Assembly: GCF_016783915.1 (NCBI RefSeq)
Contig: NZ_JADHVT010000033.1
Span: forward strand, 1-39,458
Reading direction: 5' to 3'
Length of the DNA: 39,458 nt
DNA from: Acidovorax sp.
Lineage (GTDB): Bacteria; Pseudomonadota; Gammaproteobacteria; Burkholderiales; Burkholderiaceae_C
The translations under genes were made by a program, and so were the position numbers. Numbering within the stretch: the stretch's first letter is position 1; the number at the start of each line of letters is the position of its first letter. The notes under the pieces were generated by a model that saw nothing but the letters and a program-made list of their open reading frames with translations, did not search any database and was not told the DNA's origin. Positions 8,021 to 17,598 of this stretch are shown here, piece by piece.

Positions 8021-10847
8021 TCAGCCGCCCCAGCCAGGCGGCCAGCGGCTCGGGCCGCGCGAACAGGTAGCCCTGCAGGCATTCGCAGTGGCTCTCCACC
8101 AGAAAGTCCGCCTGGGCGCGTGTCTCCACACCCTCGGCCACCACGCGCAGGTGGAGGTGACGGGCCACCGAGATGATGGACTGCACGATGGCCGTGTCAT
8201 TGGGGTCGTCTGGTGTGTCGTCCACAAAGCTCTTGTCGATCTTGAGCTCGTAAAGCGGCAACCGCTTGAGATAGGCCAGGCTCGAATAGCCGGTGCCAAA
8301 GTCGTCAATGGAGAACCGCACGCCCAGACCCACGATTTCGGTCATGCGGGCGATGGTGTCGTCCAGGTCCTCAATCAGCAGGCTTTCGGTCACCTCCAGG
8401 ATCAGGAGGGCCGGGTTGGCGCCGGTGTGGGCCAGGATGTGGCGCACGCGCTCCACAAAGTCGTCCTGGCGGAACTGCCGCTCGCTCACATTGACGGACA
8501 GCGAAAGCTCGCGCCCCGCTGCCTGCAAGCGCGCCAGGGTTTCGCAGGCCTGCTGGATCATCCAGTCGCCCATGCGCAGGATCAAGCCGGAGGCCTCGGC
8601 GATGGGGATAAAGCGGCTGGGGGGCACATTGCCTCGCACGGGGTGCTCCCAGCGCATCAGCAGCTCGCCGCCCACCACGGCGCCGGATGCGTCCACCTGG
8701 CTCTGCACGAATGCAGCCAACTGGCCCAGAGCGTGGGCTTTCTTCAGGTCCTGCTCCAGCGCCAGGCGTTCCTGCACATCAGCCTGCATGGCCGCTTCAT
8801 AAAAACGAATGCGGTTGCGGCCCAGGTCCTTGGCGCGGTACATGGCGGTGTCGGCCTCGCGCAGCAGGTCTTCAACGCCCTCGCCACGCTTGGGGAACAG
8901 CGTGATGCCGATGCTGCCGGTGGTGCTGTAGAGGTGGGTGTCGATGGTGTAAGGCGCCTCCAGCGCTGCGCGCATCTCTTCAGCCACCAGCAGCGCGGCA
9001 CGCCCGGCGGACTCCATGTCCGACGCCACGTTGTGCACCAGCACCACAAACTCGTCACCGCCCAGGCGCGCCACGGTGTCTCCAGGGCGTTGCAAATGTG
9101 TGAGCCTCTGGGCCACCTGCATGAGCAGCGTATCGCCCACCGTGTGGCCCCGCGCGTCGTTGATCTGCTTGAAGTTGTCGAGGTCGATGTAAAGCACAGC
9201 GCCCACCTGCGCGGCCTTTTGGGCGTTGGCCAGCGCATGCTCCATGCGGTCCAGCAGCATGCGTCGGTTGGGCAGACCAGTGAGCGCATCAAAGTACGCC
9301 AGCTGGTGTGACCGCGCCTCGGCTTGCTTGCGTTCGGTAATGTCGCGCGACAGTGCGATGAACCGCGGTTCGTCGCCAGGCGCTGCACTCTCCTTGCGCG
9401 CAATCGACAACTCAAACCAGTGCGTGGCACCGCGCAGCTCCAGCCGGAACTGGTGGCCGGATGAATACCCGGTGCGGTGCGCGGCCTCCAGCGCCGCATG
9501 GCACCCGGCAGCGGCTTCGGGGGGGACTACGTCGCGCAGCAGACGGCCTAGAAACATCTCGGGTGGCACGGCCAGTTCTTCGGAACGCGCCGAACGGTAG
9601 TGGTAGATGCAGCCATCCAGCCCCAGTTCGAACAACAGGTCGGGAATGGCGCTGAGCGTGCTTTCCAGATCGTCGCGAGTCGCGCGCAGTTCGGCCGTCA
9701 TGTCCCGCGCCAGGACCACGGCACGCTCACGCCCCGTGGCCAGCAGCCAGGTGAACCACGCCAGAATCAGGCTCAGCACGGAGCCCAGCAACGCCACCGG
9801 GTGGTGTCCATCGTCCTGAAAGCGCTTGGAGAAGCCCGGTAGGGGAGCCATCTGCAAGGTCCAGCGGCGACCACCCAGTTCCAGTTCACGCCGCGCCTGC
9901 AAGCTCAATCCGTCAGCAGTGCGGAGCGAGGTCTTGAGGTTGCTGAACAGCAGCGCGGGTTGTGCACTCCCCGGGGCATCCACCTCCGACCCCGGTCCCA
10001 CCGGGGCAGCGCCTGGGGTGGTGTCGATGATCTGCAAGCCAATGTCGGCGTCGAATTCGCGGGACATGCCATGGATCACATCCTCCATGAGAAACGGTGC
10101 GGATACCCATCCCGCCAGCCCCAGTCGCCGCCCTTGTACGGTGCCGCTGTCTGCGTTGGCCGCGTACAAAGGCAAGTACATCACCAGCCCTGACGTACCG
10201 TTCTGCATGAGTGTCAGGCGGCCGGACAATGCCAGCGCACCGGTATCGCGTGCGCGGTCCAGCGCTTCCTTGGCGGGGGGAATGGTCAGCACATCAAAGC
10301 CCAGTGCCTTGAGGTTGGGGCCCTCCAACGGCTCGATGTGGGTGATGGGGGCCATCAGGTCGCGCTCGCCAGGCGGGCGCACTGCGTATTGGTCGAAGCC
10401 ACGTTGGCGCATGTCCTCCAAGTGGGCGGACAGCGCCTTGCCTGGGAACTGCAAGATCAGCGACACCCCTTGAAGCCCAGGCCGGGTGGCCTGCAACTGC
10501 AGAGCACTCACATAGGCCTGGAACTCTGCGCGGTCAATGCGTTCCGAACCCTCAAAGTAGCCCTTGACGCCGCGCAACACCACTTCGTAGGTCGCCATGC
10601 GGTCCTTGAGGTTGTAGGCGATCTGGTCGGCCGCCACCTCAAAGTTCTGTTCGCGCTTGGTCCGCGTGTTCTTCTCTTCGCTTTGCCAGTACAGAAAGGT
10701 GAGGCCCAGCGTCAGCAGCGCAATCAACGGGGGCAACACCACGGGCAGCCAGCGGTGGTTGCTGGTGCCAGCCACTCCGTCAGACACCCACAGCCCCTGC
10801 CGAGGTCCGGCGGTTGCATCGTTGTCGGGGGGCGGGTGGGGTGTCAT
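8013..10847 (-). CDS. CHASE-PAS-GGDEF-EAL cyclic-di-GMP turnover protein
   Basis: 944-residue inner-membrane signalling protein. A transmembrane helix at about 34-53 is followed by a periplasmic CHASE-type sensor (about 70-300, with NLKDRMATYEVVLRGVKGYF) and a second helix near 352-370. A PAS domain (about 390-510, ending in the DITERKQAEA linker) precedes the output domains. The GGDEF domain has LGGDEF and a canonical inhibitory site RPGD exactly five residues upstream, so it is probably an active, feedback-inhibited diguanylate cyclase. The EAL domain begins ELLMRW and keeps the metal-binding IDDFGTGYSS, LKIDKSF and VVAEGVET, so phosphodiesterase activity is plausible. The CHASE ligand is unknown. 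It is divergent from the RelA/SpoT-domain gene. Confidence 0.92.
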   Translation of the reverse strand: MTPHPPPDNDATAGPRQGLWVSDGVAGTSNHRWLPVVLPPLIALLTLGLTFLYWQSEEKNTRTKREQNFEVAADQIAYNLKDRMATYEVVLRGVKGYFEGSERIDRAEFQAYVSALQLQATRPGLQGVSLILQFPGKALSAHLEDMRQRGFDQYAVRPPGERDLMAPITHIEPLEGPNLKALGFDVLTIPPAKEALDRARDTGALALSGRLTLMQNGTSGLVMYLPLYAANADSGTVQGRRLGLAGWVSAPFLMEDVIHGMSREFDADIGLQIIDTTPGAAPVGPGSEVDAPGSAQPALLFSNLKTSLRTADGLSLQARRELELGGRRWTLQMAPLPGFSKRFQDDGHHPVALLGSVLSLILAWFTWLLATGRERAVVLARDMTAELRATRDDLESTLSAIPDLLFELGLDGCIYHYRSARSEELAVPPEMFLGRLLRDVVPPEAAAGCHAALEAAHRTGYSSGHQFRLELRGATHWFELSIARKESAAPGDEPRFIALSRDITERKQAEARSHQLAYFDALTGLPNRRMLLDRMEHALANAQKAAQVGAVLYIDLDNFKQINDARGHTVGDTLLMQVAQRLTHLQRPGDTVARLGGDEFVVLVHNVASDMESAGRAALLVAEEMRAALEAPYTIDTHLYSTTGSIGITLFPKRGEGVEDLLREADTAMYRAKDLGRNRIRFYEAAMQADVQERLALEQDLKKAHALGQLAAFVQSQVDASGAVVGGELLMRWEHPVRGNVPPSRFIPIAEASGLILRMGDWMIQQACETLARLQAAGRELSLSVNVSERQFRQDDFVERVRHILAHTGANPALLILEVTESLLIEDLDDTIARMTEIVGLGVRFSIDDFGTGYSSLAYLKRLPLYELKIDKSFVDDTPDDPNDTAIVQSIISVARHLHLRVVAEGVETRAQADFLVESHCECLQGYLFARPEPLAAWLGRLIT

Positions 10848-11062
10848 GGTAGGCGGTGTGTGTTGGATGCACAGGCATCTTGAATCGGCGGTGCTGCACC
10901 ATTATGAGCATCTGTCCTGCGCCGAAAAGAGGCATTCGCGCGCAAACTCCACGGGACGGGTCACGGCATGGCGTTTATGCTCGCACCCGCTGGGCCACAG
11001 GCGTATGCGCCCGCACCCACTTTCCGTATCAACCCTGGCAACACCCACCACAAAGGCCTGGC
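10848..11062. other. Divergent intergenic region, c-di-GMP protein / (p)ppGpp synthetase-like
   Basis: 215 bp separate the two divergent start codons. The region is moderately GC-rich. It contains neither a dispersed repeat copy nor a convincing -35/-10 pair. Confidence 0.35.
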
Positions 11063-12151
11063 ATGGCATCGCTTGATTTCGACCTGGAGGAATCCCAATT
11101 TCGCGCTTGGTACGCCGGGCAAGCGGTGGCGCTGGAAGACACCTGCGCTACGCTCACTGCGCGGGTGGCGGCGGTGGTGACCCAGGCGGGGGGCGTGGAC
11201 ATCACCAAGGTGGAGGGCCGCGTCAAGGATGTGGACGAATGTGTGCGCAAGTTCGTGCGCAAGTACCGTCCGGCGCTGGAAGAGAGCAACACCCCCTACG
11301 ACATAGAGACCTACATCACCGACCTGATTGGTGTGCGGGTGGTGTGCCTGTATGAAGACGAGCTGGAAAAGGTCGCCCAGATAGTGCGCGCCCATTTCGC
11401 CGTGATCGATGTGACCGACAAGGTGTCGGCGGTGGAAAGCACGGAAGCGTCGTTTGGCTACAAGGGGCTGCACCTGGACCTGCGGCTGAGCGTGGCCGAG
11501 CGCGACCTGCCAGAGCACGCCGCCTATGCGCCGTGGCCCTTTGAGCTGCAAGTGCGCACCATCATCCAGGACTCGTGGAGCGTGCTGGACCACAAGATCA
11601 AGTACAAAAAATCCATTCCGGGCCAGCTCAAGCGGCGCATCAACGTGTTGTCGGCCTTGTTCGAGCTGGCCGACCGCGAGTTCCGCCAGATCCGGGATGC
11701 CACAGCGGCCGAACTGCTGCAGGCACCTGACGAAACTGCCGAGCCGGCACCCGATGTCGCCGCAGATTTGCAGGCCCCCGCCCGCTCAGCAGCCACCAGC
11801 AGCGAACTGAACGCGTTCACTTTCTTGAAGATCGCAACGCATTTCTTCAAGGACTTCGAGTTCGAGCCGTCCAAGGTCGATGGGTTTGTGGACGACATCC
11901 AGGCCTGGTCGGCAGGCATGACACGTGCGCGCTTCAACAGCCTGATGCGCGAGACGATCGGGGTGGTCAAACGCTACAAGCAGCACTTTGAAGAACAAAA
12001 CCCGCAGGCAAGCTTCAACCCGTACACCGTGATCCGGCACTGTCTTTACTTGAGTAACAAGACCGCTTTCCGCCCCGCATTGCGCAATTCCGCCCGGGAG
12101 TCGTTCGAGGCCTGGCTGAACGACAACGCGGAGCCCAAAGTGCAGGGATAA
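11063..12151 (+). CDS. Stand-alone RelA/SpoT-domain (p)ppGpp synthetase-like protein
   Basis: 362 residues with a nucleotidyltransferase domain of the RelA/SpoT class and no hydrolase (HD) domain. Recognisable blocks are the basic loop GRVKDVDECVRKF, ITDLIGVRVV (D, G and R of the metal site), GYKGLHLDL, and FELQVRTIIQDSWSVLDH with the catalytic glutamate. The family makes ppGpp/pppGpp from ATP and GDP/GTP, although some relatives make other alarmones or modify tRNA. Residues about 230-362 are a C-terminal extension: a variable Ala/Pro linker, then a helical region with FLKIATHFFKDFEFEPS. I chose ATG 11063, preceded by AAAGG at the right distance. No antitoxin-like partner is adjacent, so a toxic-SAS module is not supported. 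Confidence 0.82.
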   Translation: MASLDFDLEESQFRAWYAGQAVALEDTCATLTARVAAVVTQAGGVDITKVEGRVKDVDECVRKFVRKYRPALEESNTPYDIETYITDLIGVRVVCLYEDELEKVAQIVRAHFAVIDVTDKVSAVESTEASFGYKGLHLDLRLSVAERDLPEHAAYAPWPFELQVRTIIQDSWSVLDHKIKYKKSIPGQLKRRINVLSALFELADREFRQIRDATAAELLQAPDETAEPAPDVAADLQAPARSAATSSELNAFTFLKIATHFFKDFEFEPSKVDGFVDDIQAWSAGMTRARFNSLMRETIGVVKRYKQHFEEQNPQASFNPYTVIRHCLYLSNKTAFRPALRNSARESFEAWLNDNAEPKVQG

Positions 12152-12155
12152 GACA

Positions 12156-12202
12156 AAAATCGGCACAAGCGCTGGTACTCATTGCCTGGATTGCTATCGT
12201 TT
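12156..12202 (+). repeat. 47-nt dispersed repeat, copy D
   Basis: On the forward strand the blocks are AAAATCGGCACAA, GCGCTGGTA, a 15-nt spacer and GCTATCGTTT. It begins 5 nt after the stop of the RelA/SpoT-domain gene and precedes the phaZ promoter region. Confidence 0.7.
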
Positions 12203-12354
12203 TTGATAGCGCAATATTTGTTCTTCCGCACACCGAGGCCTGCACCCGAGCGCTGCCGCCTGTCACATTAGCGACTCTGCATTGGTGGTTTTACTCCATG
12301 CGCTTGTTACCAAGTGCTGCTATATTGCACTGCAACAAATCGGAGTTTCGCCCC
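12203..12354 (+). promoter_or_regulatory. phaZ upstream region with TGC/GCA-rich element
   Basis: Just before the ribosome site lies TATATTGCACTGCAACA (about 12321-12337). This kind of TGC...GCA pattern is associated with the PHA-responsive repressor PhaR in betaproteobacteria and alphaproteobacteria. CGGAG at 12341-12345 is the ribosome binding site. A TATATT could serve as -10, but the nearest TTG hexamer is too close for a normal promoter. The PhaR link is inference. Confidence 0.35.
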
Positions 12355-13959
12355 ATGCTGTACCACCTCTACGAAACCCAGCGCTCCCTGATGGAGCCCT
12401 TCACAGATTTTGCGCAGGCGGCTTCCAAGTTATTCAGCAACCCCGTGTCGCCGCTGAGCCAAACCTCGGTGGCCCAGCGCATGGCTGCGGGCTACGACCT
12501 GCTGTACCGCCTGGGCAAGGACTACGAAAAGCCCGCCTTTGACATACACACGGTGGATGTGGACGGCATCGGCGTCGCCATCCATGAGCGTATCGAGGTC
12601 AACAAGCCCTTTTGCGAACTGCGCCGGTTCAAGCGCTTTTCGGACGACCCTGCCACGCTGACCAAGCTCAAGGGCCAGCCCGTGGTGCTCATTGTGGCTC
12701 CGCTGTCAGGCCACTACGCCACGCTGCTGCGCGACACCGTGCGCACCATGCTCAAGGACCACAAGGTCTACATCACCGATTGGAAGAATGCACGTCTGGT
12801 GCCGATGTCGGAGGGTGAATTCCACCTGGACGACTACGTCAACTACGTTCAGGATTTCATCCGTCACCTGCAGGGCATCTACGGCAACTGCCACGTGATC
12901 AGCGTCTGCCAACCCACGGTGCCCGTGCTGGCAGCCGTGTCGCTGATGGCCAGCCGGGGCGAAAAAACGCCCCTGACCATGACCATGATGGGTGGCCCCA
13001 TCGACGCCCGCAAGTCGCCCACGGCGGTGAACAACCTGGCCACCAATCGCAGCTACGAGTGGTTCGAGAACAACGTGATCTATCGCGTGCCGGAGAAATT
13101 CCCAGGCGCGGGTCGCCGCGTGTACCCTGGCTTTTTGCAGTACACCGGGTTTGTGGCCATGAACCCGGACCGGCATGCGACCAGCCACTACGATTATTTC
13201 AAGGACCTGATCAAGGGCGATGACGCCAGTGCCGAGGCCCACCGCAAGTTCTACGACGAGTACAACGCCGTGCTGGACATGGATGCGGACTACTACCTGG
13301 AAACCATCCAGACCGTGTTCCAGGACTACAAGCTGGTAAACGGCACCTGGGATGTGCGCTCGCCGGACGGCAAGATCGAGCGCGTGCGCCCGCAAGACAT
13401 CAAGACCACCGCCCTCTTCACGGTGGAGGGCGAACTGGATGACATTTCTGGTTCGGGCCAGACCGAAGCCGCCCACGACCTGTGCAGCGGCATCGTGCGC
13501 AAGGAGCAGCGCCATCTCGAAGCCAAGGGAGCCGGACACTACGGCATCTTCAGCGGCCGCCGCTGGCGCGACATCGTGTACCCCAAGGTACGCGCATTCA
13601 TCCTGGAGCACGAGTTGCCTGCCAAGCCAGCCACAGCGGCCGCAGCCACCACACCTGCGCACAAGCTCTCCAGCCCAACACCCGCTCCTGCCAGGGTTGT
13701 CAGCAAGCCCGCACCGGCAGCCAAAACCGCCGTGACCAAGGCGACCAAGGCGCCTACGGCAGCAGCCAAGCCTGCCCCAGACCGCGCTGCAGCCAAGCCC
13801 GTTGCGGCCACCTCTGTGGCCACGCGCTGGGTGCAGCCCGCCGCAGCCCCCACAGGTGCAGCGCAGGCGCCCACCGCTGATCTGGCCACGGCCCAGACCA
13901 GCGCCACGGCGGCGCCGTCCACCCGCAGTGGCAGCAAGAGCAAGGCGCGCAAGGCTTGA
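12355..13959 (+). CDS. phaZ: Intracellular polyhydroxyalkanoate depolymerase with Ala/Pro/Lys-rich tail
   Basis: Mobilises stored PHB/PHA granules to 3-hydroxybutyrate oligomers. The body (about residues 1-415) matches the PhaZ1-type intracellular depolymerases of Cupriavidus: N-terminal [15 protein letters not shown], and the active-site cysteine at Cys185 in ISVCQPTVP instead of a lipase-box serine. The likely catalytic Asp is in [11 protein letters not shown] and the His in [14 protein letters not shown]. The remaining 115 or so residues are low-complexity and rich in Ala, Pro, Lys and Thr, ending SKSKARKA. That is reminiscent of histone H1-like and PhaM-type tails that bind DNA or granules, and it is not part of the catalytic family. 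ATG 12355 has CGGAG 9 nt upstream; an earlier in-frame ATG at 12298 lacks one. The stop overlaps the next start by 4 nt. Confidence 0.9.
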   Translation: MLYHLYETQRSLMEPFTDFAQAASKLFSNPVSPLSQTSVAQRMAAGYDLLYRLGKDYEKPAFDIHTVDVDGIGVAIHERIEVNKPFCELRRFKRFSDDPATLTKLKGQPVVLIVAPLSGHYATLLRDTVRTMLKDHKVYITDWKNARLVPMSEGEFHLDDYVNYVQDFIRHLQGIYGNCHVISVCQPTVPVLAAVSLMASRGEKTPLTMTMMGGPIDARKSPTAVNNLATNRSYEWFENNVIYRVPEKFPGAGRRVYPGFLQYTGFVAMNPDRHATSHYDYFKDLIKGDDASAEAHRKFYDEYNAVLDMDADYYLETIQTVFQDYKLVNGTWDVRSPDGKIERVRPQDIKTTALFTVEGELDDISGSGQTEAAHDLCSGIVRKEQRHLEAKGAGHYGIFSGRRWRDIVYPKVRAFILEHELPAKPATAAAATTPAHKLSSPTPAPARVVSKPAPAAKTAVTKATKAPTAAAKPAPDRAAAKPVAATSVATRWVQPAAAPTGAAQAPTADLATAQTSATAAPSTRSGSKSKARKA

Positions 13960-14663
13960 GCCACCCCGTCTCTGCCAGCTCCACCCCATCCCACGCTGCC
14001 CCCGCCGACCTCGCAGCGCGGATTGATGCCGCCCTGCCCCAGACGCAGTGCACGCGCTGCGGCTATCCCGACTGCGCCAGCTATGCGCAGGCCATCGCCC
14101 AGGGGGAGGCGGCCATCAACCAGTGCCCTCCGGGCGGTGCTGAGGGCATCGCCCGCCTGGCCGCCATCACGGGCCATGCCGTGACGCCGTTGAGTGCAGA
14201 CCACGGGGTGGAGGCACCGCGCAGCGTGGCCTTCATTGACGAGGCGTGGTGCATTGGCTGTACCCTGTGCATCAAGGCCTGCCCCACCGATGCCATCGTG
14301 GGCTCCAACAAGAAAATGCACACCGTCCTCGAGCCTTACTGCACGGGCTGCGAGCTGTGCATCCCGGTCTGCCCGGTGGACTGCATCCAGCTTGACAGCG
14401 CCAGCGGCACGGCAACCGGGTGGGCCGCGTGGTCTGATTCGCTCGCGCACCAAGCCAAGCAGCGTTATCTGCAACACCGTCAGCGGGTGCCGCTGGAGGA
14501 TATAGAGGACGAGGGCTCTGGCGCAAAGGCCGATTCGACATCGGCCGCCAGATCCAACCCGGCGGCCGCTGCGGTGGCCGCCGAGGGCATGGAGGCACGC
14601 AAGGCGGCCATTGCCGCCGCGATGGAGCGCGCGCGGCAACTACGTGAAAAGGGCGCGCGCTGA
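13956..14663 (+). CDS. rnfB: RnfB-like soluble iron-sulfur electron-transfer protein
   Basis: 235 residues related to the B subunit of the Rnf/Rsx electron-transport complex. An N-terminal four-cysteine Fe-S motif ([14 protein letters not shown], then INQCPPGG) is followed by two 2[4Fe-4S] ferredoxin motifs, [16 protein letters not shown] and [16 protein letters not shown]. The usual N-terminal membrane helix of RnfB is absent, so the protein is probably soluble or peripheral. An Ala-rich helical tail follows about residue 160. The start is TTG at 13956, overlapping the phaZ TGA as TTGA, which indicates translational coupling. No other rnf genes are present, so the electron partner is unknown; shuttling electrons during PHA oxidation would be speculative. 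Confidence 0.85.
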   Translation: MSHPVSASSTPSHAAPADLAARIDAALPQTQCTRCGYPDCASYAQAIAQGEAAINQCPPGGAEGIARLAAITGHAVTPLSADHGVEAPRSVAFIDEAWCIGCTLCIKACPTDAIVGSNKKMHTVLEPYCTGCELCIPVCPVDCIQLDSASGTATGWAAWSDSLAHQAKQRYLQHRQRVPLEDIEDEGSGAKADSTSAARSNPAAAAVAAEGMEARKAAIAAAMERARQLREKGAR

Positions 14664-14665
14664 GA

Positions 14666-14696
14666 GCGGTGCCTAGTCCGCCAGACTAGCCACCGC
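14666..14696. terminator. Hairpin between convergent rnfB-like and chemoreceptor genes
   Basis: Arms at 14666-14678 and 14684-14696 are 13 nt each with one mismatch and a 5-nt loop (CGCCA). The structure fills the 44-bp gap between two convergent genes and is symmetric, so it can serve both directions. There is no T-tract, so it may act with Rho or as an RNA-stability element. Confidence 0.6.
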
Positions 14697-14707
14697 CTGT
14701 CTGCTAG

Positions 14708-16195
14708 TTATCGCGCGGCCAGCGATTTGTACACGCCGCAGCCCACGTACCAGTCCCCCACCCGGCTCACGTAGGACATCTTGGTTTGCACCGCGCCGGT
14801 GGCCGGGTTGTTGATGTCGTACTCCACCCAACCCGGTGCACGGTCGGCCTGGGTCACGATGTCGCTCACCAGGCGGTCGCCTGCAATGCCTGGAATGTCC
14901 TGGACGCGGGTACCGACCTTGGCCGGGTTGCCGCCAAAGGCCAGATAGGTGCCAGCCGTGTCCAGCACAAACACATACATGTCGCGGTCATGGTAGGGCT
15001 GGGTCTTGTCGGTGATGCTGCGCAGGAATTGATCGCGCGAACTGGTCTTGTGCAGCGCCACCGCCTTGTTCACCAGGGACACCGCTTCATCGGCTGTGCC
15101 CTGCTGCAGGCGAAATGCCGCCACCGCCTGCGACAGGGTGGACGCGCGGTGCTCCAGTGCCTCTGCCTGCGAGACTGCATGCCCCACCATCTGGGCGTTG
15201 TGCTGCGTGATCTGGTCGAGTTGCTGCACGGCAGAACTGACTTCGCTCAGGCCCGTGCTCTGCTCAGCGCTGGAGCCGGATATCTCGGTCATGCTGACCG
15301 CCACGCTGCGGATGCCGCTGGCCATGTTGGCAATGCCTTCGCCCGCCGACCGGATCAGCCCTGCGCTGGCCTCCACCTGGCTGACCGAGGCGCCGATCAG
15401 CTCGCGGATCTCCCGCGCAGCGTCGCCCGAGCGCTTGGCCAGGGTGCGCACTTCGCCCGCCACCACGGCAAAGCCCCGGCCCTGCTCACCCGCACGGGCG
15501 GCCTCCACCGCAGCATTCAGGGCCAGGATGTTGGTTTGAAAGGCAATGCTGTCGATGACGCCAATGATCTCGGTCATGCGGCGTGCGCTTTGCTGGATGG
15601 CTTCCACCGACTGCACTGCACGGGCCATGGCCTCGGCACCGGTGTCGGCAGCCTTGCGCACATCGGCGGCACGGGCATCGGCGCTGCGCGCGGTCTGTGC
15701 GTTGTTCTGCACGGCGGACGATAGCTGCTCCACGCTGGCTGCCGTCTGCTCCAGGTTGGCCGCCTGCTGTTCGGTGCGGTCGGCCAGCGACCGGTTACCC
15801 TGAGCCAGGCTTTGTCCTGCATGGGCCACCAGCGCGGCATTGCTGCGGATATCGGCCACCATGGACGACAGCGTCAGCACCATGCGGTCGAGCGACTGGG
15901 CCATGGAGCCGATCTCGTCGCGCCCATAGACGCCCGCCCGAGCGCACAAGTCGCCACGTGTGGTCTGCTCCATCGCATGCGCCAGTCCTTGTAAGTCAGA
16001 CGCCAGGCCCGCATACAACGCGCAAAGGGCATATAGAACCACAGAGGCAGCCAGTGCCACACCCCACCACGGAGCATCCACGGCCGCTAACGCCAGGGCG
16101 GCCCCCATCAGCACGCCCAGCGTCATCAGTTTGCCCGGCAGGTGCCACCTGCGCATCCACCAAAGCCCGGGGCGCAGCGGTAGGAATCCAGACAT
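14708..16195 (-). CDS. Methyl-accepting chemotaxis protein with C-terminal Cache domain
   Basis: 495-residue chemoreceptor. Two closely spaced membrane segments (about 23-42 and 43-65) leave almost no periplasmic domain. A HAMP-like region (about 66-117) and a full MCP signalling domain follow; the conserved tip contains [20 protein letters not shown]. After it, residues about 375-495 form a single Cache-type-2 sensor ([55 protein letters not shown]). Cache domains are normally periplasmic and N-terminal; here the sensor must be cytoplasmic. I chose ATG 16195 because GGAGAC lies 5 nt upstream; the in-frame extension to 16378 would cross the dapC promoter region. The ligand is unknown. Confidence 0.88.
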   Translation of the reverse strand: MSGFLPLRPGLWWMRRWHLPGKLMTLGVLMGAALALAAVDAPWWGVALAASVVLYALCALYAGLASDLQGLAHAMEQTTRGDLCARAGVYGRDEIGSMAQSLDRMVLTLSSMVADIRSNAALVAHAGQSLAQGNRSLADRTEQQAANLEQTAASVEQLSSAVQNNAQTARSADARAADVRKAADTGAEAMARAVQSVEAIQQSARRMTEIIGVIDSIAFQTNILALNAAVEAARAGEQGRGFAVVAGEVRTLAKRSGDAAREIRELIGASVSQVEASAGLIRSAGEGIANMASGIRSVAVSMTEISGSSAEQSTGLSEVSSAVQQLDQITQHNAQMVGHAVSQAEALEHRASTLSQAVAAFRLQQGTADEAVSLVNKAVALHKTSSRDQFLRSITDKTQPYHDRDMYVFVLDTAGTYLAFGGNPAKVGTRVQDIPGIAGDRLVSDIVTQADRAPGWVEYDINNPATGAVQTKMSYVSRVGDWYVGCGVYKSLAAR

Positions 16196-16376
16196 CTTGT
16201 CTCCGTTATCGTTTTTGAATGTGGGCCATGCTATGTGCCCGCTCTTACGTCGGATTGACAACTCTGCGCGGTGTAAACAGTGCTTGACTCCGCGCCTCGC
16301 CCCGACCCTCGCCATAGACGGCGCGACACCCTGCACCGCGCCGTGTGCGTATGCCCTTCGCCCATAATGTCGCTCC
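16196..16376. promoter_or_regulatory. Divergent region, chemoreceptor / dapC
   Basis: 181 bp between divergent starts. CATAAT at 16363-16368 sits only 8 bp before the dapC ATG; if it is the -10 element, the dapC transcript would be leaderless or nearly so, which fits the lack of a Shine-Dalgarno there. No matching -35 is obvious. Confidence 0.35.
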
Positions 16377-17582
16377 ATGAATCCCCTGCTCTCCCAACTC
16401 CAGCCTTACCCCTTCGAGCGGCTGCGGCAACTCTTTGCGGGAGTCACTCTCCCGGCGGCTTACAGCCCCATCAGCCTGGGCATGGGTGAGCCGCGCCATC
16501 CTACACCGCAGTTCATCAAAGATGCACTCAGTAACAACCTGGGCGGACTGGCCAGTTACCCTGCCACCGCCGGTGAACCCAAGCTGCGCGAGGCGTTCAC
16601 CCAATGGATACGGCAGCGCTATGCGCTGACCCTGGACCCTGGCACCCAGGTGCTGCCCGTCAACGGCTCGCGTGAGGCACTGTTTGCGTTTGCGCAGACG
16701 ATCATCGATCCCTCGCAAGGCCAACCGCTGGTCGTCTGCCCCAATCCGTTCTACCAAATCTACGAAGGTGCCGCCTTGCTGGCGGGGGCCCAGCCGTACT
16801 ACGCAGCCAGCGACCCAGGCCGCAACTTTGCAGTGAACTGGGACGCTGTGCCCGAGGCTGTGTGGCAACGCACCCAGCTGCTCTTCGTCTGCTCCCCTGG
16901 CAACCCCACCGGCGCCGTGATGCCGCTCAGCGAGTGGAAGAAACTGTTTGAGCTGAGCGACCGCTACGGCTTTGTGATTGCCTCGGACGAGTGCTACAGC
17001 GAGATCTATTTCCGCGACGAGCCGCCCCTGGGCGGCCTGCAGGCTGCGGCGCAGCTGGGGCGTGGCGACTTCAAGAACCTGATCTCCTTCACCAGTCTGT
17101 CCAAACGCAGCAATGTGCCCGGCATGCGCAGCGGCTTCGTGGCTGGCGACGCAGCGCTGATCAAGTCTTTCTTGCTCTACCGCACCTACCACGGCAGCGC
17201 CATGAGCCCCATCGTGCAGGCCGCCAGCATCGCGGCCTGGAGTGATGAAAAGCACGTGGTGGAAAACCGGGCGCTGTACCGCAAGAAGTTTGCCCAGGTC
17301 ACGCCGCTGCTGGCTGGCGTGATGGAAGTCGCCCTGCCGGATGCCGGTTTTTACCTGTGGGCCAAAGTACCGGAAGCCCTGGGCATGGACGATGCCGAGT
17401 TCGCGCGCGCCCTGCTGGCTCAATACAATGTCACGGTGCTGCCCGGCAGCTACCTGGCCCGCGAGGCCCAAGGGAGCAACCCCGGCGCCCAGCGCGTGCG
17501 CATGGCCCTGGTGGCCGAAGCCGAAGAATGCGTGGAAGCTGCGCTGCGCATCGTGCAATTCATCCAATCCCGTACTGCCTGA
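16377..17582 (+). CDS. dapC: N-succinyldiaminopimelate aminotransferase
   Basis: Pyridoxal-phosphate enzyme converting N-succinyl-2-amino-6-ketopimelate to N-succinyl-LL-2,6-diaminopimelate in lysine and peptidoglycan-precursor synthesis. Fold-type I aminotransferase motifs are present: [33 protein letters not shown] and the PLP-binding lysine at about Lys243 in [17 protein letters not shown]. The 401-residue length fits the DapC branch of class I/II aminotransferases. The specific function is supported strongly by dapD starting 16 bp downstream and dapE further along. The start lacks a clear Shine-Dalgarno. Confidence 0.92.
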   Translation: MNPLLSQLQPYPFERLRQLFAGVTLPAAYSPISLGMGEPRHPTPQFIKDALSNNLGGLASYPATAGEPKLREAFTQWIRQRYALTLDPGTQVLPVNGSREALFAFAQTIIDPSQGQPLVVCPNPFYQIYEGAALLAGAQPYYAASDPGRNFAVNWDAVPEAVWQRTQLLFVCSPGNPTGAVMPLSEWKKLFELSDRYGFVIASDECYSEIYFRDEPPLGGLQAAAQLGRGDFKNLISFTSLSKRSNVPGMRSGFVAGDAALIKSFLLYRTYHGSAMSPIVQAASIAAWSDEKHVVENRALYRKKFAQVTPLLAGVMEVALPDAGFYLWAKVPEALGMDDAEFARALLAQYNVTVLPGSYLAREAQGSNPGAQRVRMALVAEAEECVEAALRIVQFIQSRTA

Positions 17583-17598
17583 TCTGATCGACAACAAC

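Noticed and set aside
11063-12151. Toxic small alarmone synthetase defence module
   Set aside because: No antitoxin gene or antitoxin-like fused domain is evident, and the flanking genes are unrelated housekeeping or signalling genes.
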